A DNA stretch of 64,000 bases from Adiantum capillus-veneris (GCA_014529385.2 CM043951.1:110183969-110247968), one strand, 5' to 3'. Counted from the stretch's first letter, positions 22,151-32,894 are shown. The notes: generated by a model not told the origin, from the letters alone. Numbers and translations are program-made.

Positions 22151-22797
22151 ATAACACTAAGGTAAGATTATTTTCATGTTTTCTTGTAGATTTAGGGTTT
22201 ACGATTTAACTTTGTGTTTGTGTTTGTGTTTGTGTGTGCATTTTTGCAGGTTCTACGACTTAGGCGACAACTTTCATTGCTCAAATAGGACTAATGTGAG
22301 TGCTCAAACCTTTAAATGCATATTAAGTTTATATAAATTACGTCGTATATTAAAAAAAAAAAAATCATACTTTAAACTTTCAATGCTTTAAAAGAAATTA
22401 GGATTTGTTATGTGAAATTTGATTTTAAATTATGAAAAAAATTGTTAATGTTTATGATAAAATCTTGTTTTGAAGAATTTTTTTATTGAATTATATCGTT
22501 TTCTAAATTATGTAGTTGATGGGGTTTATATTTTACGTTAAGTTTAAGTTATAAGTTAAGTTAGATTACGTTAGGTTATGTTAAGTTAAGCTACGTTGTT
22601 ATGTTAGGTTATACGTTAGGTTAAGTTATGTTATCTTGTACGTTAGGTTAGATTAAGTTAAGCTACATTACATTAAGTTATATTAGGTTAGGTTAAGTTA
22701 AGCTACGTTAAGTTAAGTTAGGTTATCTTATATGTTAGGTTAGGTTAAGTTACGTTAGGTTAGGTAAAGCTACATTAGGTTAAGTTAGGTTAAGCTA

Positions 22798-23421
22798 CGT
22801 TCGACAATACGGAAAGCTATAGAGCTTACCCACAACGCATATTAAAAACAACACAATGGCGTTCCGTTCGTCAATACGGAAATCCATAAAGCTTACCCAC
22901 AACACATATGCATTGTGGGCAAGCTCTATGGCTTTCTGTATTGCCAACAGCTCGCCATTGTGTTGTTTATATATCCGCCAGCGGATTTCAAGTCCTAGAA
23001 TAGCACCATGGCGAGCCGTTTGGCAATACAGCAAGCCATAGATCTTTCTTACAATGCATATGCATTGTGGAAAAGCTTTATGGCTTGCCGTATTGCCAAA
23101 CGGCTCGTCATGGTGTTGTCTATATGTTTGCTAGCGATTTTCAAGCGCTAAAATTATCTCGTGCCCCTAAAAACAACACAATGGCGATTCGTTTGGCAAT
23201 ACGGCAAGCCATAAAGCTTGCCCACAAGGCGTATGCATTGTGGGCAAGCTCTATGGCTTGTCATATTGCCAACGGCTCGCCATGGTGTTGTCTATATGTC
23301 TGCGAGCGGTTTTCAGGCCATAAAATCGCTTCGCAATTCTAAAAACAACACAATGGTGAGCCATAGAGCTTGCTCACGTCGCATATGCATTGTGGGCAAG
23401 ATCTACGGCTTGTCGTTTTGC
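22798..23421. repeat. chain of palindromes, block 1
   Basis: Successive near-perfect palindromes are centred on GCATATGC or GCGTATGC. The arms read GGCAAGCCATAAAGCTTGCC and its complement (about 22872-22945, 23020-23098, 23193-23270 and 23358-23421), with a half unit at 22798-22845. The linkers themselves contain inverted halves (GGCTCGCCATGGTGTTGT and ACAACACAATGG). Each unit could form a hairpin of about 75 bases. Confidence 0.85.
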
Positions 23422-23514
23422 TAAACGCCTCACCATTGTGTTGTTTTCATGTTAGGTTAGGTTATGTTAGGTTTAGGTTATATGTTAGGTTAGGTTAGAG
23501 ATATCGACAGCATA

Positions 23515-24725
23515 ATAGTCGAGAAAATACAAACGGACTTCGAATATGACGCATGTAATTCAAAAAACGCAATCAGACTTCGAAGTGACTCGTGTACTTC
23601 TAAAAACGCAAATGGACTTCGGTTAGGTTAGATAGATGTTATAAGATAGGTTAAGTATAGGTTTTATGTTAGGTTAGATTATATTATAGGTTAGGCATAA
23701 TGATTATAGGTTAGATGAGCTGGCGTCAAATTAATAGTAGTAAAAATGCAATCGAACTTCGATGATGACTCGTGTACTTCGAAAAACACAAACGGACTTC
23801 GGTAGGTTAGGTAGATGTTGACTCGTGTACTTCGAAAAACACAAACGGACTTCGGTAGGTTAGGTAGATGTTATAAGTTAGGTTATATACATCAAGTTAA
23901 GTTAGGTATAGGTTTTACGGTAGGTTAGATTATAGGTTAGGCATAATGATTATAGGTTAGGTTAAGTTTAAGTTAGATTAGGTTAGGTTATGTTAAGTTA
24001 ATCTACGTTGTTCGGTTAGGTTAGGTTAGGTTAGGTTATCTTATACGTTAGGTTAGATTAAGTTAAGCTACATTAGGTTAAGTTATATTAGGTTAGGTTA
24101 GGTTAAGCTACGTTAAGTTAAGTTAGGTTATCTTATATGTTACGTTAAGTTATGTTACGTTACGTTAGGTTAGGTTATGTGATGTGGGCAAGCTCTATGG
24201 CTTGCCATGTTGCCAACGGCTCGCCATGGTGTTGTCTATATGTTTGTGAGTGATTTTCAGGCCATAAAATCGCTTCGCAACTCTAAAAACAACACAATGG
24301 TAAGACGTTTGCCAAATTGGCAAGCCATAGAGCTTACCTACATCGCATATGCATTGTGGGCAAGATCTACGGCTTGTCATTTTGCTAAACGCCTCACCAT
24401 TGTGTTGTTTTTATGTTAGGTTAGGTTATGTTAGATTTAGGTTATATGTCAGGTCAGGTTAGAGCTATCGACGGCATAATAGTCGAGAAAATACAAAGGG
24501 ACTTTGAATATGACGCGTGTACTTCAAAAAACACAATCGGACTTCGAAGTGACTCGTGTACTTCTAAAAACGCAAACGGACTTCCTAATCTCCATGCACC
24601 TTTAGACCGAGGTGTGCGGGGATCGGGCCTGGCTAGAGAATGTGAGGTTGTTAGAGCAAGCACAAAATAGTCGAAAACATGCAATCGGACTTCAAAAGTG
24701 CACACAGACTTCAAGAACTTTAATA
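23515..24725 (+). repeat. ACTTCGAAAAACACAAACGG repeats
   Basis: A unit of the form GACTCGTGTACTTCGAAAAA plus CACAAACGGACTTCG recurs in groups at about 23520-23622, 23745-23855, 24480-24585 and 24660-24720, separated by TTAGG-like arrays. These repeat the same layout twice, suggesting a larger duplication within the 5' region. Confidence 0.75.
24185..24386. repeat. chain of palindromes, block 2
   Basis: A second block of the same palindrome family: a half unit at 24185-24215 and a full unit at about 24312-24386 centred on GCATATGC. Its order relative to the TTAGG-like and ACTTCG repeats mirrors that of block 1, again pointing to internal duplication. Confidence 0.78.
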
Positions 24726-24841
24726 TATAGTCATTGACCAATAAAGACGAGATTATTACCTTGTGGTCCTAATCTCCATGCACCTCTAGACCAAGGTGTG
24801 CGGGAATCGGGCCTGGCTAGAGAATGTGAGGTTGTTAAAGC
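24588..24841 (+). repeat. direct duplication of a roughly 70-bp unit
   Basis: AATCTCCATGCACCT.TAGACC through GGCCTGGCTAGAGAATGTGA occurs at 24588-24655 and again at 24771-24838, 183 bases apart, with a few substitutions. It lies just upstream of the transposase gene and may be part of its promoter or leader. Confidence 0.8.
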
Positions 24842-24900
24842 TTCTAGTTATAACAACTAGAGTGTTCTAATTATTTGTTTCATCATTGGTAGATAAATTA

Positions 24901-27900
24901 TGGACGATAGGATGGCGTGTCCTTGTGCGCATTGCAAGCATCAGATCCTCGAAAACAAAAAAATTGTGACCAACACATACGCAATCACGGTCTCTTTTTG
25001 ATAGAGCAAGTACAAGACCTGCGTTATCGATCTCATGGTCTAGAGATTGAAGGTCAAAGTGTGTCAGTAGATATTGCTCCAACTTCATCCCAGAGAAGAC
25101 GATTTTCAAACGAGCAGCCATCGACTGGGTCCTCCCAACCAATACCGGAAGCGGCATTTCAAGAAGTAGAGATGGAGCAGATGTTGGATGCGTTCTTTGA
25201 CATGGATTCCAACATAGAAGGCGACAATATTGAATGAAATATTGTGCACCAACCTCAGCCATCCCATTCATATCGATGGCATGATAGCAACGATGAGGAG
25301 GGTGAGATGATGCAAAGTCTTGCATGCATGTCTTTCTACACTGGTGCAAAAATCTCAGTTCTCTGTACCGCATTGGCAATGCTTAATTTGCAATCTGTCT
25401 ACGGTTGGTCTGACGCCTCAGTCTCACAGAGCTTTTCAGATAAACATATTTATCCTAAGCATGGTAAGGTGCAAATTACAGTTCATATAAAGTGATCAAA
25501 GGGCTGACTTGTTCATGTAACGCCAAGTTGCTGAATTATCAAATCTTACCAGAAGGCAATCACATGCCCCCTACCCGTCCAACCGCTAAAAAGCTTCTTA
25601 CTAAATTGGGCTTGGATTATCAGAAAATACATGCATGTCCTAATGATTGTATACTTTCTCGCAATAAGTATGCAAACTTGGAACAGTGTCCCAATTGTGG
25701 ATCAAACAGGTACAGGGAGGACACACAGGGAAAATTTATCCGAGCAAAGGTCCTTCAACACTTTGCTATTATTCCAAGAATAAAGAGCATGTTCAGGTAC
25801 AAGTCCATAGCCGCCTTGATGACATGGCACTCAAATACGAGATCGGCAGATGTTGTTATGCGGGTACCTATTGACTCTCGTGCATGGAAGCACATAGAGG
25901 AAAGTTGGACTACATTTAAGAACGAGCCTCGATGTATCCGCTTTGGTCTGACAATGGACGAAGTAAACCCATTCGGATTACGAAGTTCTTCATGGAGCAC
26001 GTGGCCTATTTGTCTGGTTAATTATAATCTTCCACCATGGCTCGCTATCAAGAAGGGCCATCTATTGTTGTCATTGATCGTCCCAGGAAAGTACAAAGCA
26101 AAGGACATGGACGTCTATCTGGCACCACTTATAGAAGAGCTCCAAATCTTATGGAGAGGAATTGATGTGGTTGATATGTCCCAACCAATCGGACGACGGA
26201 ATGTACATGTGCAAGGCATTCTCATGTGGACCATGCACGATTGGCCAGGGTTCGGTGAGTGCTCAGGTAAGTGCCTTTAAAACCATCACACGCATGTGAT
26301 TCATGGCTATGTTAATGCTTTTAAATATTAATATGTGATGTTTCAAGCTTGAGTTACTCAGGCAATCATGCATGTCCGAAATGTGGTCCTTGACTTGGCT
26401 TCCACCGCTCTGAGCATTTGAGCAAAATAGTTTACGAGGATCATGGTAGATTTTTGCCTGAAGTACATGAGCTACGTGGACCAAACATATGCAAACATGA
26501 TATGCATCCACTGAAAGTGAGCGATTGGAAAAACATGTGGCTGGAGAGGGGAGATTGGATGCCACATGGAATGAAAAGACTTTCTATTTTCCATGATCTC
26601 CTGTATTGGAGTGACCTGCTGATTAATCATTTGCTCGACCCAATGCCCAACTTCAAGAATGTGGGGGAGATCATCTGGAAGACCATCACTAGAAAAATGG
26701 AGAGCAAGGCCCAAAGAGATGACCTGCAGGCTGTGGGTCGAATTCCAGAGATGTGGCCTCAACTTAAAACCAATGGAGAGTGGTCTATACCAAAAGGTCC
26801 ATGGGTTCTAAGTCGCGCAGAAGAGCAACAAGTGAAGAAAACTTTATCTTCATTCAAGACTCCCATAGGGTGCATGCGATGTTTGAAAACGGCTTTTACG
26901 GATAGATGAAAATCTCAGTGGTCTTAAGTCCCACGATTGGCATAAATTTGTACAGTTCATCTTACCAATTGCCATAAAGGGTTGTTTGACAGATGACATT
27001 AGAAGAACAATCTACAAAATTAGTTGGTAAGCTGGATCAGTTCAAAAGAGATAAGAGAAGACAGCATCGATGCAGCACGCTTAAATGCTATTGAAGGAGT
27101 GTGCATGGTGGAGAAGTACTTTCCAACAAACAATCTTACAATCCAAATACATGTACTTGTGCATGTGGTTGATGAAGTTGCAGTTGCTGGGGTGGTCCAT
27201 AGCAGGCAGATGTTCTTCTTGGAGAGATTTATGAAGACTTTAAAGGGGTTTGCTCGTCAAAGGGCTCGCCCCGAGGGTAGCATGGCTGAAGGATGGCTTG
27301 TACAAGAGTCTCTTGTTCTCATCAGTGAATTTTTGGTCTTAATTGATCTAGAGATTCCCCGAATGTAGACTATTGAGGTCAACGTCAAGGTGACAGGGGA
27401 CGAGCCGCGGGGACAAGGCATCGTTAGGAAGATAGACATCCCAATGCAAGAAAAGGTTACGAGATTTTGCCTTCTCAACTCAGACATCATGCAAAAGTGG
27501 CTAGAGAGGTATGAAGGGAAAAAGCAACAACGTTTGATAGATCGCCTTCAATTCAAGTGCAACCGTGCAACTAGAAACCTTCCTTTTCCAGACCATCTTC
27601 AGAAATTGCCTGACTTTCCAACTAGGCGGTGGTTAGATGCGACACTCTTAGAGGCAAAGAGGAGTGGAGTGTTGATTACTGTAGAGGAAGAGGAGATGTC
27701 AAGGGGTTGTGATTGGCATGTACATTTCACAACTCCCTTTTCGAGTTGTACATGAAAATTAGTTTGCTTTAATAACTTTAGTCTATTTCAATTTTGTGGC
27801 TGCTGCAGTATCACAAGTATGGAGCTTTGTGGTCACATGGGAAGCACTTCAGAGTGAAACAGATCGATGAACAAAGGGTCACTTTCGACAGTGGTGTTAG

Positions 27901-28540
27901 GGCAAGTTTTGTCCAAGAAAGTAGTAGTGCTAGGGATGCGAATACAGAGACTAGTGAGCTTGAATACTTTGGCTACATCCAAGACATCTTGAAGATTAGC
28001 TTTAGAAAGTTTGATATGTTTATCTTTGAGGTCAAGTGGTTTAAAGTTATTACCAGCGGCCCTAATGCAACTGTGCGCAAAGACAAGAGTGGATTGATTC
28101 AAGTGAACTCTAGGCGGGTGTGGATAGATGTGCGGGATACATTCATACTTCCGCAGCATTGTGAACAAGTTGTGTTCATACACGATCCACTATGGACAGA
28201 AGTTGATGAGAATGATCTGTCTAAAGCGTGTTGGCTCTATGTCGTTCAAGTTGCTCCACGTAGCAAGCAAGTGTGTGAAGGATTGGATGTTGAGCTCAAA
28301 GAGGTAATTCATGAAAAAAGCGCAGGACCGACTCCACCTTTAAGTTTAGATTTTGAGGTTGATGTCAGCATTGAGCAATTGTCTGAACCTAGAGATGAGG
28401 TGTCAAATAATGAAGCTGATGCGAAGAGCGCCAAAGAAGTAGAGTTCGACGATGAAGATACAGAAGTACAGATTGAGATAGACATCTTTGGTGCATCAGA
28501 TCTCATAGAGGATGAGAGATTAATTAATGACTTTTGCTAG
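24901..28540 (+). pseudogene. TNP2-like CACTA transposase, broken
   Basis: The domain order is that of plant CACTA transposases. An N-terminal transposase-associated Cys/His region (ACPCAHCKH, then DQHIRNHG after a frameshift; 24910-25040) comes first. The Transposase_21 core follows, with KIHACPNDCILSRNKY, EQCPNCGSNRY, RFGLTMDEVNPFG, VNYNLPPWLAIKKGHLLLSL and a MHDWPGFGECSG block up to 26266. After a 95-base intron come NHACPKCGP, the RFLPEVHELRG block and KNVGEIIWKTI. A DUF4218-type block follows (SHDWHKF, EKYFPTNN, RPEGSMAEGWLVQE; to 27365), and a DUF4216-type block (YHKYGALWSHGKHF, LEYFGYIQDILKI, DTFILPQHCEQVVFIHDP; 27812-28260). Frameshifts (near 24980, 26905 and 27025) and stops (25238, 26394, 27366) disable it. 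Confidence 0.92.
26267..26361 (+). other. intron in the TNP2-like gene
   Basis: GTAAGT at 26267 and CAG ending at 26361 bracket 95 bases. Splicing joins ...GECSG directly to NHACPKC in frame, the order expected for this transposase core. A second likely intron (about 27735-27808, ending GCTGCTGCAG) precedes the DUF4216-type block. Confidence 0.7.
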
Positions 28541-28723
28541 GAAACCTTTTGCATGGCTCTTTTTATTAGTCTACAATACACTTTAGATTTTGGTCATTTA
28601 TGTAGCAGTTTCATTGATTTTTTTCATTTGTGTAGCAGTTTCGTTGATTTGTTGTTTGTATTGATTAAGCATTTCTTACGTAAACTAACGTATTTTGTGT
28701 GTTTTGTTTGTGTAGGATTAGCC

Positions 28724-29815
28724 ATGGCCGATGACGATGAGCCTACTCTCCTAGTTTTAGTTTTCTAGTCACTCCAGCCGGCATGTCACCCGAGCATATG
28801 GGCTCGTTTTTGTCTCAGTTCACACATGAGAAGATCGCCATGGCATAGCACCTTTAGGGTGCAGGTGCAGGTACCTCTAGACCTACTACTGCCGACCCTA
28901 CGCCCGGGACTAGTGTGGTCCCTACACCAAGCGGCCCCACACCTCAGTCTAGTGTGCCCCCAATGCCTAGGACTCGTGTGCCCTCTACACCGACGGGTGG
29001 TTGATCCTCGAGATGACATCATCGTCGTTATGAAGGTGGTGATGGTTGTGGTAGTGGTTCTACCGATGCGTCTACACCATAAGAGAGCGCCCACCACTCT
29101 CTTCAGTAGATAGTTCACCGATGGGCACACCATGTACACCTTGCGGATCACACGAGCATGATCCTAGCAAGGTGTACAGGAGCAGGGATGGGGCTGTTGT
29201 GGTGGATAGTGTGGAAAAGGGAATGTGACAGAGGATTCAACAGCTCTGTAGGATTCAGTTTGGTCATACTGTGATGGAGATTTGGAAAAATCTTGATCTT
29301 AAGAGAAAGAATTACATTGTCGATACCATTCAGAGAGAGTACAGGCTGACAGAGGGGTACGACAAGGTCTCGAACGCCTGGATTTTGAGTGTGGCGAGGT
29401 CCACAATGTCACACCGTCGGTCAGAGGCCAGAGACAGATTCAACAACGGCGATCCCAAGCCGGCATGGTTGGACGCAGAGGAGTGGATTGGGATTGCATG
29501 AGAGACGAGACAATCCCAATAGATTCAGTAGCAGAGAGATGCAACCAGAGCACGTTTGGAGTCTGCTGGAGCGTCACATATTGGGAGTGGAGGCTACGAT
29601 ACACTTCGACATGAGTTTGTAAGTATTATACTTATGCTTTAAATTATTGATAGTATATATGTTATTTGAAGATTTATCTAATGGTTAAACCATAATTTTG
29701 CAGGAAGTTGCCCTGAAGCGCCTTCCGACACGCCAAGAGGGGAAGTATGGGTACAAGCATGGACTTGTGGCCCTTTTGACCCAGCTAGAGGAGGAGGGAG
29801 AGGATGTCGATTGAG
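28724..29815 (+). pseudogene. TNPA-like (Transposase_24-type) second CACTA gene, broken
   Basis: An acceptor-like TTTGTGTAG precedes an ATG at 28724 (MADDDEPTLL). A Pro/Ser/Thr-rich segment follows (TSRPTTADPTPGTSV, PTPQSSVPPMPRTRV). A region at about 29235-29500 reads HTVMEIWKNLDLKRKNYIVD, VSNAWILSVARSTMSHRRSE and DPKPAWLDAEEW, the layout of plant Transposase_24 proteins. After an intron-like gap (29622-29703) it ends with KRLPTRQEGKYGYKHGLVAL. Such proteins are thought to bind subterminal repeats. Stops and frameshifts disable the gene. Confidence 0.68.
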
Positions 29816-29884
29816 AGGCATTACCATGAGGGCTTCTCACTCAGTGACCTCTTGCATATGTACAGTTTTGTAGTACTTATGTTT

Positions 29885-30425
29885 ATAGTTTATGGTTATG
29901 TTTATGGTATGTTTAAGGTTTGACATTCAACTTATGTTTATGGTTTATGGTTATGGTTATGGTTATGGTTATGGTTGTGCAAGGTTATGGTTATGGTTAT
30001 GGTTATGGTTTTGGCAATTGTGCTATGGTTATGGTTTTGCTATGGTTATGGTTATGGTTATGGTTTTGGCAATTGTGCTATGGTTATGGTTTTGCTATGG
30101 TTATGGTTATGGTTATGGTTGTGCAAGGTTATGGTTATGGTTGTGCAAGGTTATGGTTGTGGTTTTGATTTTGGTTCAGGTGATGGTTATGGTTTTGCTA
30201 TGATGGTATAGCAATCGTGCTATGGTTATGGTTATGGTTTTAGTTGTGCAAGGTTATGGTTATGGTTATGGTTATGGTTATGGTTATGGTTATGGTTATG
30301 GTTATGGTTATGGTTATGGTTATGGTTATGGTTTTGGTTTTGGTTCAGGTGATGGTTATGGTCTTCTATGATGGCATAGCAATCGTGTGATGGTTATGGT
30401 TATGGTATGGCACACAGGTTATGTT
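29885..30425 (+). repeat. (GGTTAT)n hexamer array in CACTA 3' region
   Basis: About 540 bases are dominated by GGTTATGGTTAT, with a perfect run of about 14 units at 30248-30333. Interspersed GGTTTTGGCAATTGTGCTAT and GGTTGTGCAAGG variants form a higher-order pattern. The tyrosine/glycine-rich frames across it are repeat translations, not genes. Confidence 0.92.
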
Positions 30426-30639
30426 TATGGTTTTACAGTTTTCGACTCATGTTAACAAGTTATGTTATTCTTACCAATTTTGCTAATTGCCACACACTCG
30501 CTCTTTAGAGTCAGCATGTAGGTGGAGTGCGGTTGCTTGTGCACTCTTCCTTTGGGCAGAAAGGGCTGTTTTCTTTTGCTGCAGTACATGCAACATTAGT
30601 TCCCAACCCTCTTTGACCAAAAAGAATTTGCAGGTTTTG

Positions 30640-30890
30640 GTCGTCGGTGTACAGATTATGGTATGAACATCGGTATGCGTCACAGAATAAGCGTCGAAAT
30701 TTGATTTATTAATACCAAGGCTTATACCGTTGATTCTTCCGACGCTTTTTGACAGGCCTATTTCGACGCCCGCTACACCAATAGTTATACCAATGCTACG
30801 ATACTGGCGCCTCTTTCGAAACTTATTTCAACACTTTTAAGTTTAAAACTTAGCGCAACTTCGTCGGTTCCTGCACCGAATTCTGCGCAA
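30640..30890 (-). repeat. CACTA 3' subterminal region
   Basis: Dense short motifs GTCGGTG, GCGTCG, CCGACGC, TCGACGCC and CGTCGG lie just inside the right terminal repeat, in mixed orientation. They match the motif type of the 5' subterminal region. Confidence 0.62.
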
Positions 30891-30905
30891 CCTCTTGTAG
30901 TGCAT

Positions 30906-31297
30906 GGATAATACTTTGCAAACAAACTCCAAAGCTGACGGAGGTTTGACAGTTAGAATGTCCTCTTCAAGCTCTATCTAATGATGTAAAGCACACCATG
31001 AGATTCCTCATATTTTAGAAGATTCTTTTTTTCATTCACCTATGATGTGACAACTCTGTCGGAATCTATGTGAATCAAAAAAAGAATCTTCTAAAATAAT
31101 ATGAAGAATCTCATGGCGTGCTATATATCAATAGATAGAGCTTGAAGAGAACATTCTATTGTCAAATCTCCGCCAACTTTGGAGTTTGTTTGCAAAAATT
31201 TATCCATGCGCCTGTTTTGGTAGAGAGAGGTATAGTCAAATTGCTTAAAGGGCCCCTTTGTGAGTCCAAATTTCACCTAATGCAAACGAAAAGGTAT
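30906..31297. repeat. inner hairpin and right arm of the foldback element
   Basis: 30906-31042 pairs with 31067-31207 (for example CAAACAAACTCCAAAG at 30919 against CTTTGGAGTTTGTTTG near 31178, and AGAAGATTCTTTTTTT against AAAAAAAGAATCTTCT), with a 24-base loop. 31208-31297 pairs with the segment left of the CACTA element. Transcription of this stretch alone would give an RNA hairpin of about 300 bases. Confidence 0.88.
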
Positions 31298-31335
31298 GTA
31301 AATTTGGAAATTGGTTATTGTTTATTTAATGCAAC

Positions 31336-31762
31336 TGATAGTTGAAAAAGCTAAGGCTAGCCGAGGATATCATAGTTCATGAAAATTTATTATTTAAGTG
31401 CTCTTTATTAGCTATGACCATTTATGCCCGATCCACCACTGTGTATTCATTTTTTAGTATTGAACAATCTATAAATAAATACGTGCAAGAGAGAAATGCT
31501 CACTCTTGCACGGGGGGAGATTGCACCCAGTGTTTGTGTTATTATTCTCTTCTTTCCTCTCTTCTCTCTTGTTGTGTCAGTGTAGCACTCCGCTCTAGAA
31601 GGTGCACCTACACGTGCTCTCTCGCTCTATGTCTCTCTCTATTTGTGTGTAGCTTGATTATGCGCTTGTGGGATTTCCAGGTATGTTGATTTGTCGGTTT
31701 ATGTTGTGTATTGTGTTATTTTTGGTATTTCTCAAAGCTTTCCATGCCTCCATTTGTAGCAG
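31336..31762 (+). repeat. copia-type LTR family, copy A (diverged)
   Basis: It aligns with copies B-D from TGATAGTTGAAAAAGC through GCACGGGGGGAGATTGCACC to TTTGTAGCA. It is the most diverged of the four copies. Confidence 0.7.
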
Positions 31763-31823
31763 CCACCAGATAGTGACACTGTTTTGATATGTTGGTGTAG
31801 GAGACAATTACCACCAAAATCGT

Positions 31824-31947
31824 AGCATTTTAGAACGTGCAGGGCGGAACCTTTTTGCCGACCTTGAGCGTGAGCTTTGATTATACCACTTGTACGGACA
31901 CTACGAATATGGAAGTATGAAGTGGAAGAGAGCCATGGAACAAGTGT

Positions 31948-32039
<92 letters not shown>

Positions 32040-32050
32040 TTATTCGACAA
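31824..32050 (+). repeat. internal-end segment with (GA)n, copy 1
   Basis: TAGCATTTTAGAACGTGCAG to GAACAAGTGTGTAGAGAGAG also occurs at 43436-43640. Both are followed by a (GA)n run (here 31950-32036) and then an LTR copy. It is probably the end of the element's internal region just before a 3' LTR. Confidence 0.75.
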
Positions 32051-32051
32051 C

Positions 32052-32503
32052 TGCTCAGTTGCAAAGGCTTGGGCAAGCTAGGTCTACGCATTTGAAAATA
32101 TACTTCATGTACATTTTATTATTCAAATGCTCTTTACGAGCTTCGGCCATTTATGTCCGACCGGCCAGTTTGTACTCACTTTGAGCATTCAAGAAATCTA
32201 TAAATTAAATACGTGCAAGAGGAAAATGCTCACTTTTGCACGGGGGAAGATTGCACCCAGTGTCTACGTTGCTCTTCTCATCTCTCCTCTCTTCTCTCTC
32301 GTCGTGTCGACGTAGCACTTCGCTCTAAGAGGTGCACCTGAACGTGCTCTCTCAATCTCTCTCACTAGCTCTTTGTCTCTCTTTGTTTGTGTATCTTGCG
32401 ATCATGCGACCACGTGATTGTGCCAAGTATGCCGATGAGTCTGATTATGTTGTTTATTGTGTTATTTCGGGTATTTCGCAAGCAGCCACGTCCTCCCGTT
32501 GCA
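32052..32503 (+). repeat. copia-type LTR family, copy B
   Basis: About 450 bases from CTCAGTTGCAAAGGC to CCTCCCGTTGCA, matching copies C and D including GTGCAAGAGG..AATGCTCAC and TCTTGCGATCATGCGACCAC. It is followed after only about 37 bases (ATGTAATGGAATTGATATTT...) by copy C. Confidence 0.78.
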
Positions 32504-32669
32504 ATGTAATGGAATTGATATTTTTGTAAATTATTATAGCTGACAGGTGGAAAAGGCTTGGGCAAGCTAGGCCTACGCATTCCGAAATATACATGTACAT
32601 TTCATTATTTAAATGCTCTTTATGAGCTTCGGCCATTTATGTCCAGCCGGCAAGTTTTTAATCACTTTG

Positions 32670-32893
32670 TGTTATTTTTTAAAGCCCAAGTGGCCTCTTA
32701 TACGGATATGGACGCCCGCCCGCCTAACTCACTTATCACTAACTCTTTGTATATACTCACTTATACTTTTGTGGATGATAAGGTTTTGGGAGATAACCCT
32801 TCAAAACGAATTCTCTACGTACTGTGTAAGCTCTCTGTGTATTTATGTGTGTGTGTGTGTGTGAGTCAATCCACGCTCCGCTCCACGACTTTA
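32670..32893 (+). repeat. 5' LTR of the Tork-like copia element
   Basis: Starts TGTTATTTTTTAAAGCCC and ends CCACGACTTTA, where the other LTR ends CGACTTCA. The primer-binding site TTGGTATCAAAGCTTGG follows at 32895-32911. Confidence 0.9.
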
Positions 32894-32894
32894 A

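Larger units (their letters stand above)
22540..24480. repeat. degenerate (TTAGG)n-like arrays in CACTA 5' region
   Basis: Long runs of GTTAGGTTAGGTTAAGTTAC-type sequence, a drifting TTAGG/TTAAG pentamer, lie at about 22545-22800, 23450-23500, 23620-24180 and 24415-24450. They alternate with palindromic blocks. They are internal to the transposon and orientation-constant, so they are subterminal repeat arrays, not chromosome ends. Confidence 0.85.
21781..30902 (+). mobile_element. CACTA (En/Spm-type) DNA transposon, complete ends, 9122 bp
   Basis: The left end CACTACAAGAGGT (21781) is the exact reverse complement of the right end ACCTCTTGTAGTG (ending 30902). CACTACAAGA is the hallmark terminus of plant CACTA transposons. 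The flanking trinucleotide CAT is duplicated (21778-21780 and 30903-30905), the 3-bp target duplication typical of the superfamily. Inside lie subterminal repeat regions, a TNP2-like transposase gene (24901-28540) and a TNPA/Transposase_24-like gene (28724-29815), both broken. The ends would still be recognisable to a transposase supplied in trans; activity is unknown. Confidence 0.95.
21698..31297. mobile_element. foldback element (about 480 bp) split by the CACTA insertion
   Basis: Sequence left of the CACTA element (21698-21780, containing GGACTCACAAAGGGGCCC) is the inverted copy of 31205-31297 (GGGCCCCTTTGTGAGTCC). Directly right of the CACTA element, 30906-31042 is the inverted copy of 31067-31207. 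With the CACTA element and one copy of its CAT duplication removed, the flanks join into one continuous imperfect palindrome with arms of about 225 bases and a loop of about 24 bases (31043-31066). Confidence 0.82.

Noticed and set aside
22540..24180. True telomere or chromosome end
   Set aside because: The TTAGG-like repeats are degenerate, broken by palindromes and enclosed by matching CACTA ends with a target duplication.
23515..24725. ACTTCGAAAAACACAAACGG repeats as a coding tandem repeat
   Set aside because: Unit lengths vary and the frame is not kept between units.
29892..30211. Three overlapping plus-strand frames rich in Gly, Tyr, Val, Met
   Set aside because: Translations of the GGTTAT hexamer array in all three frames.
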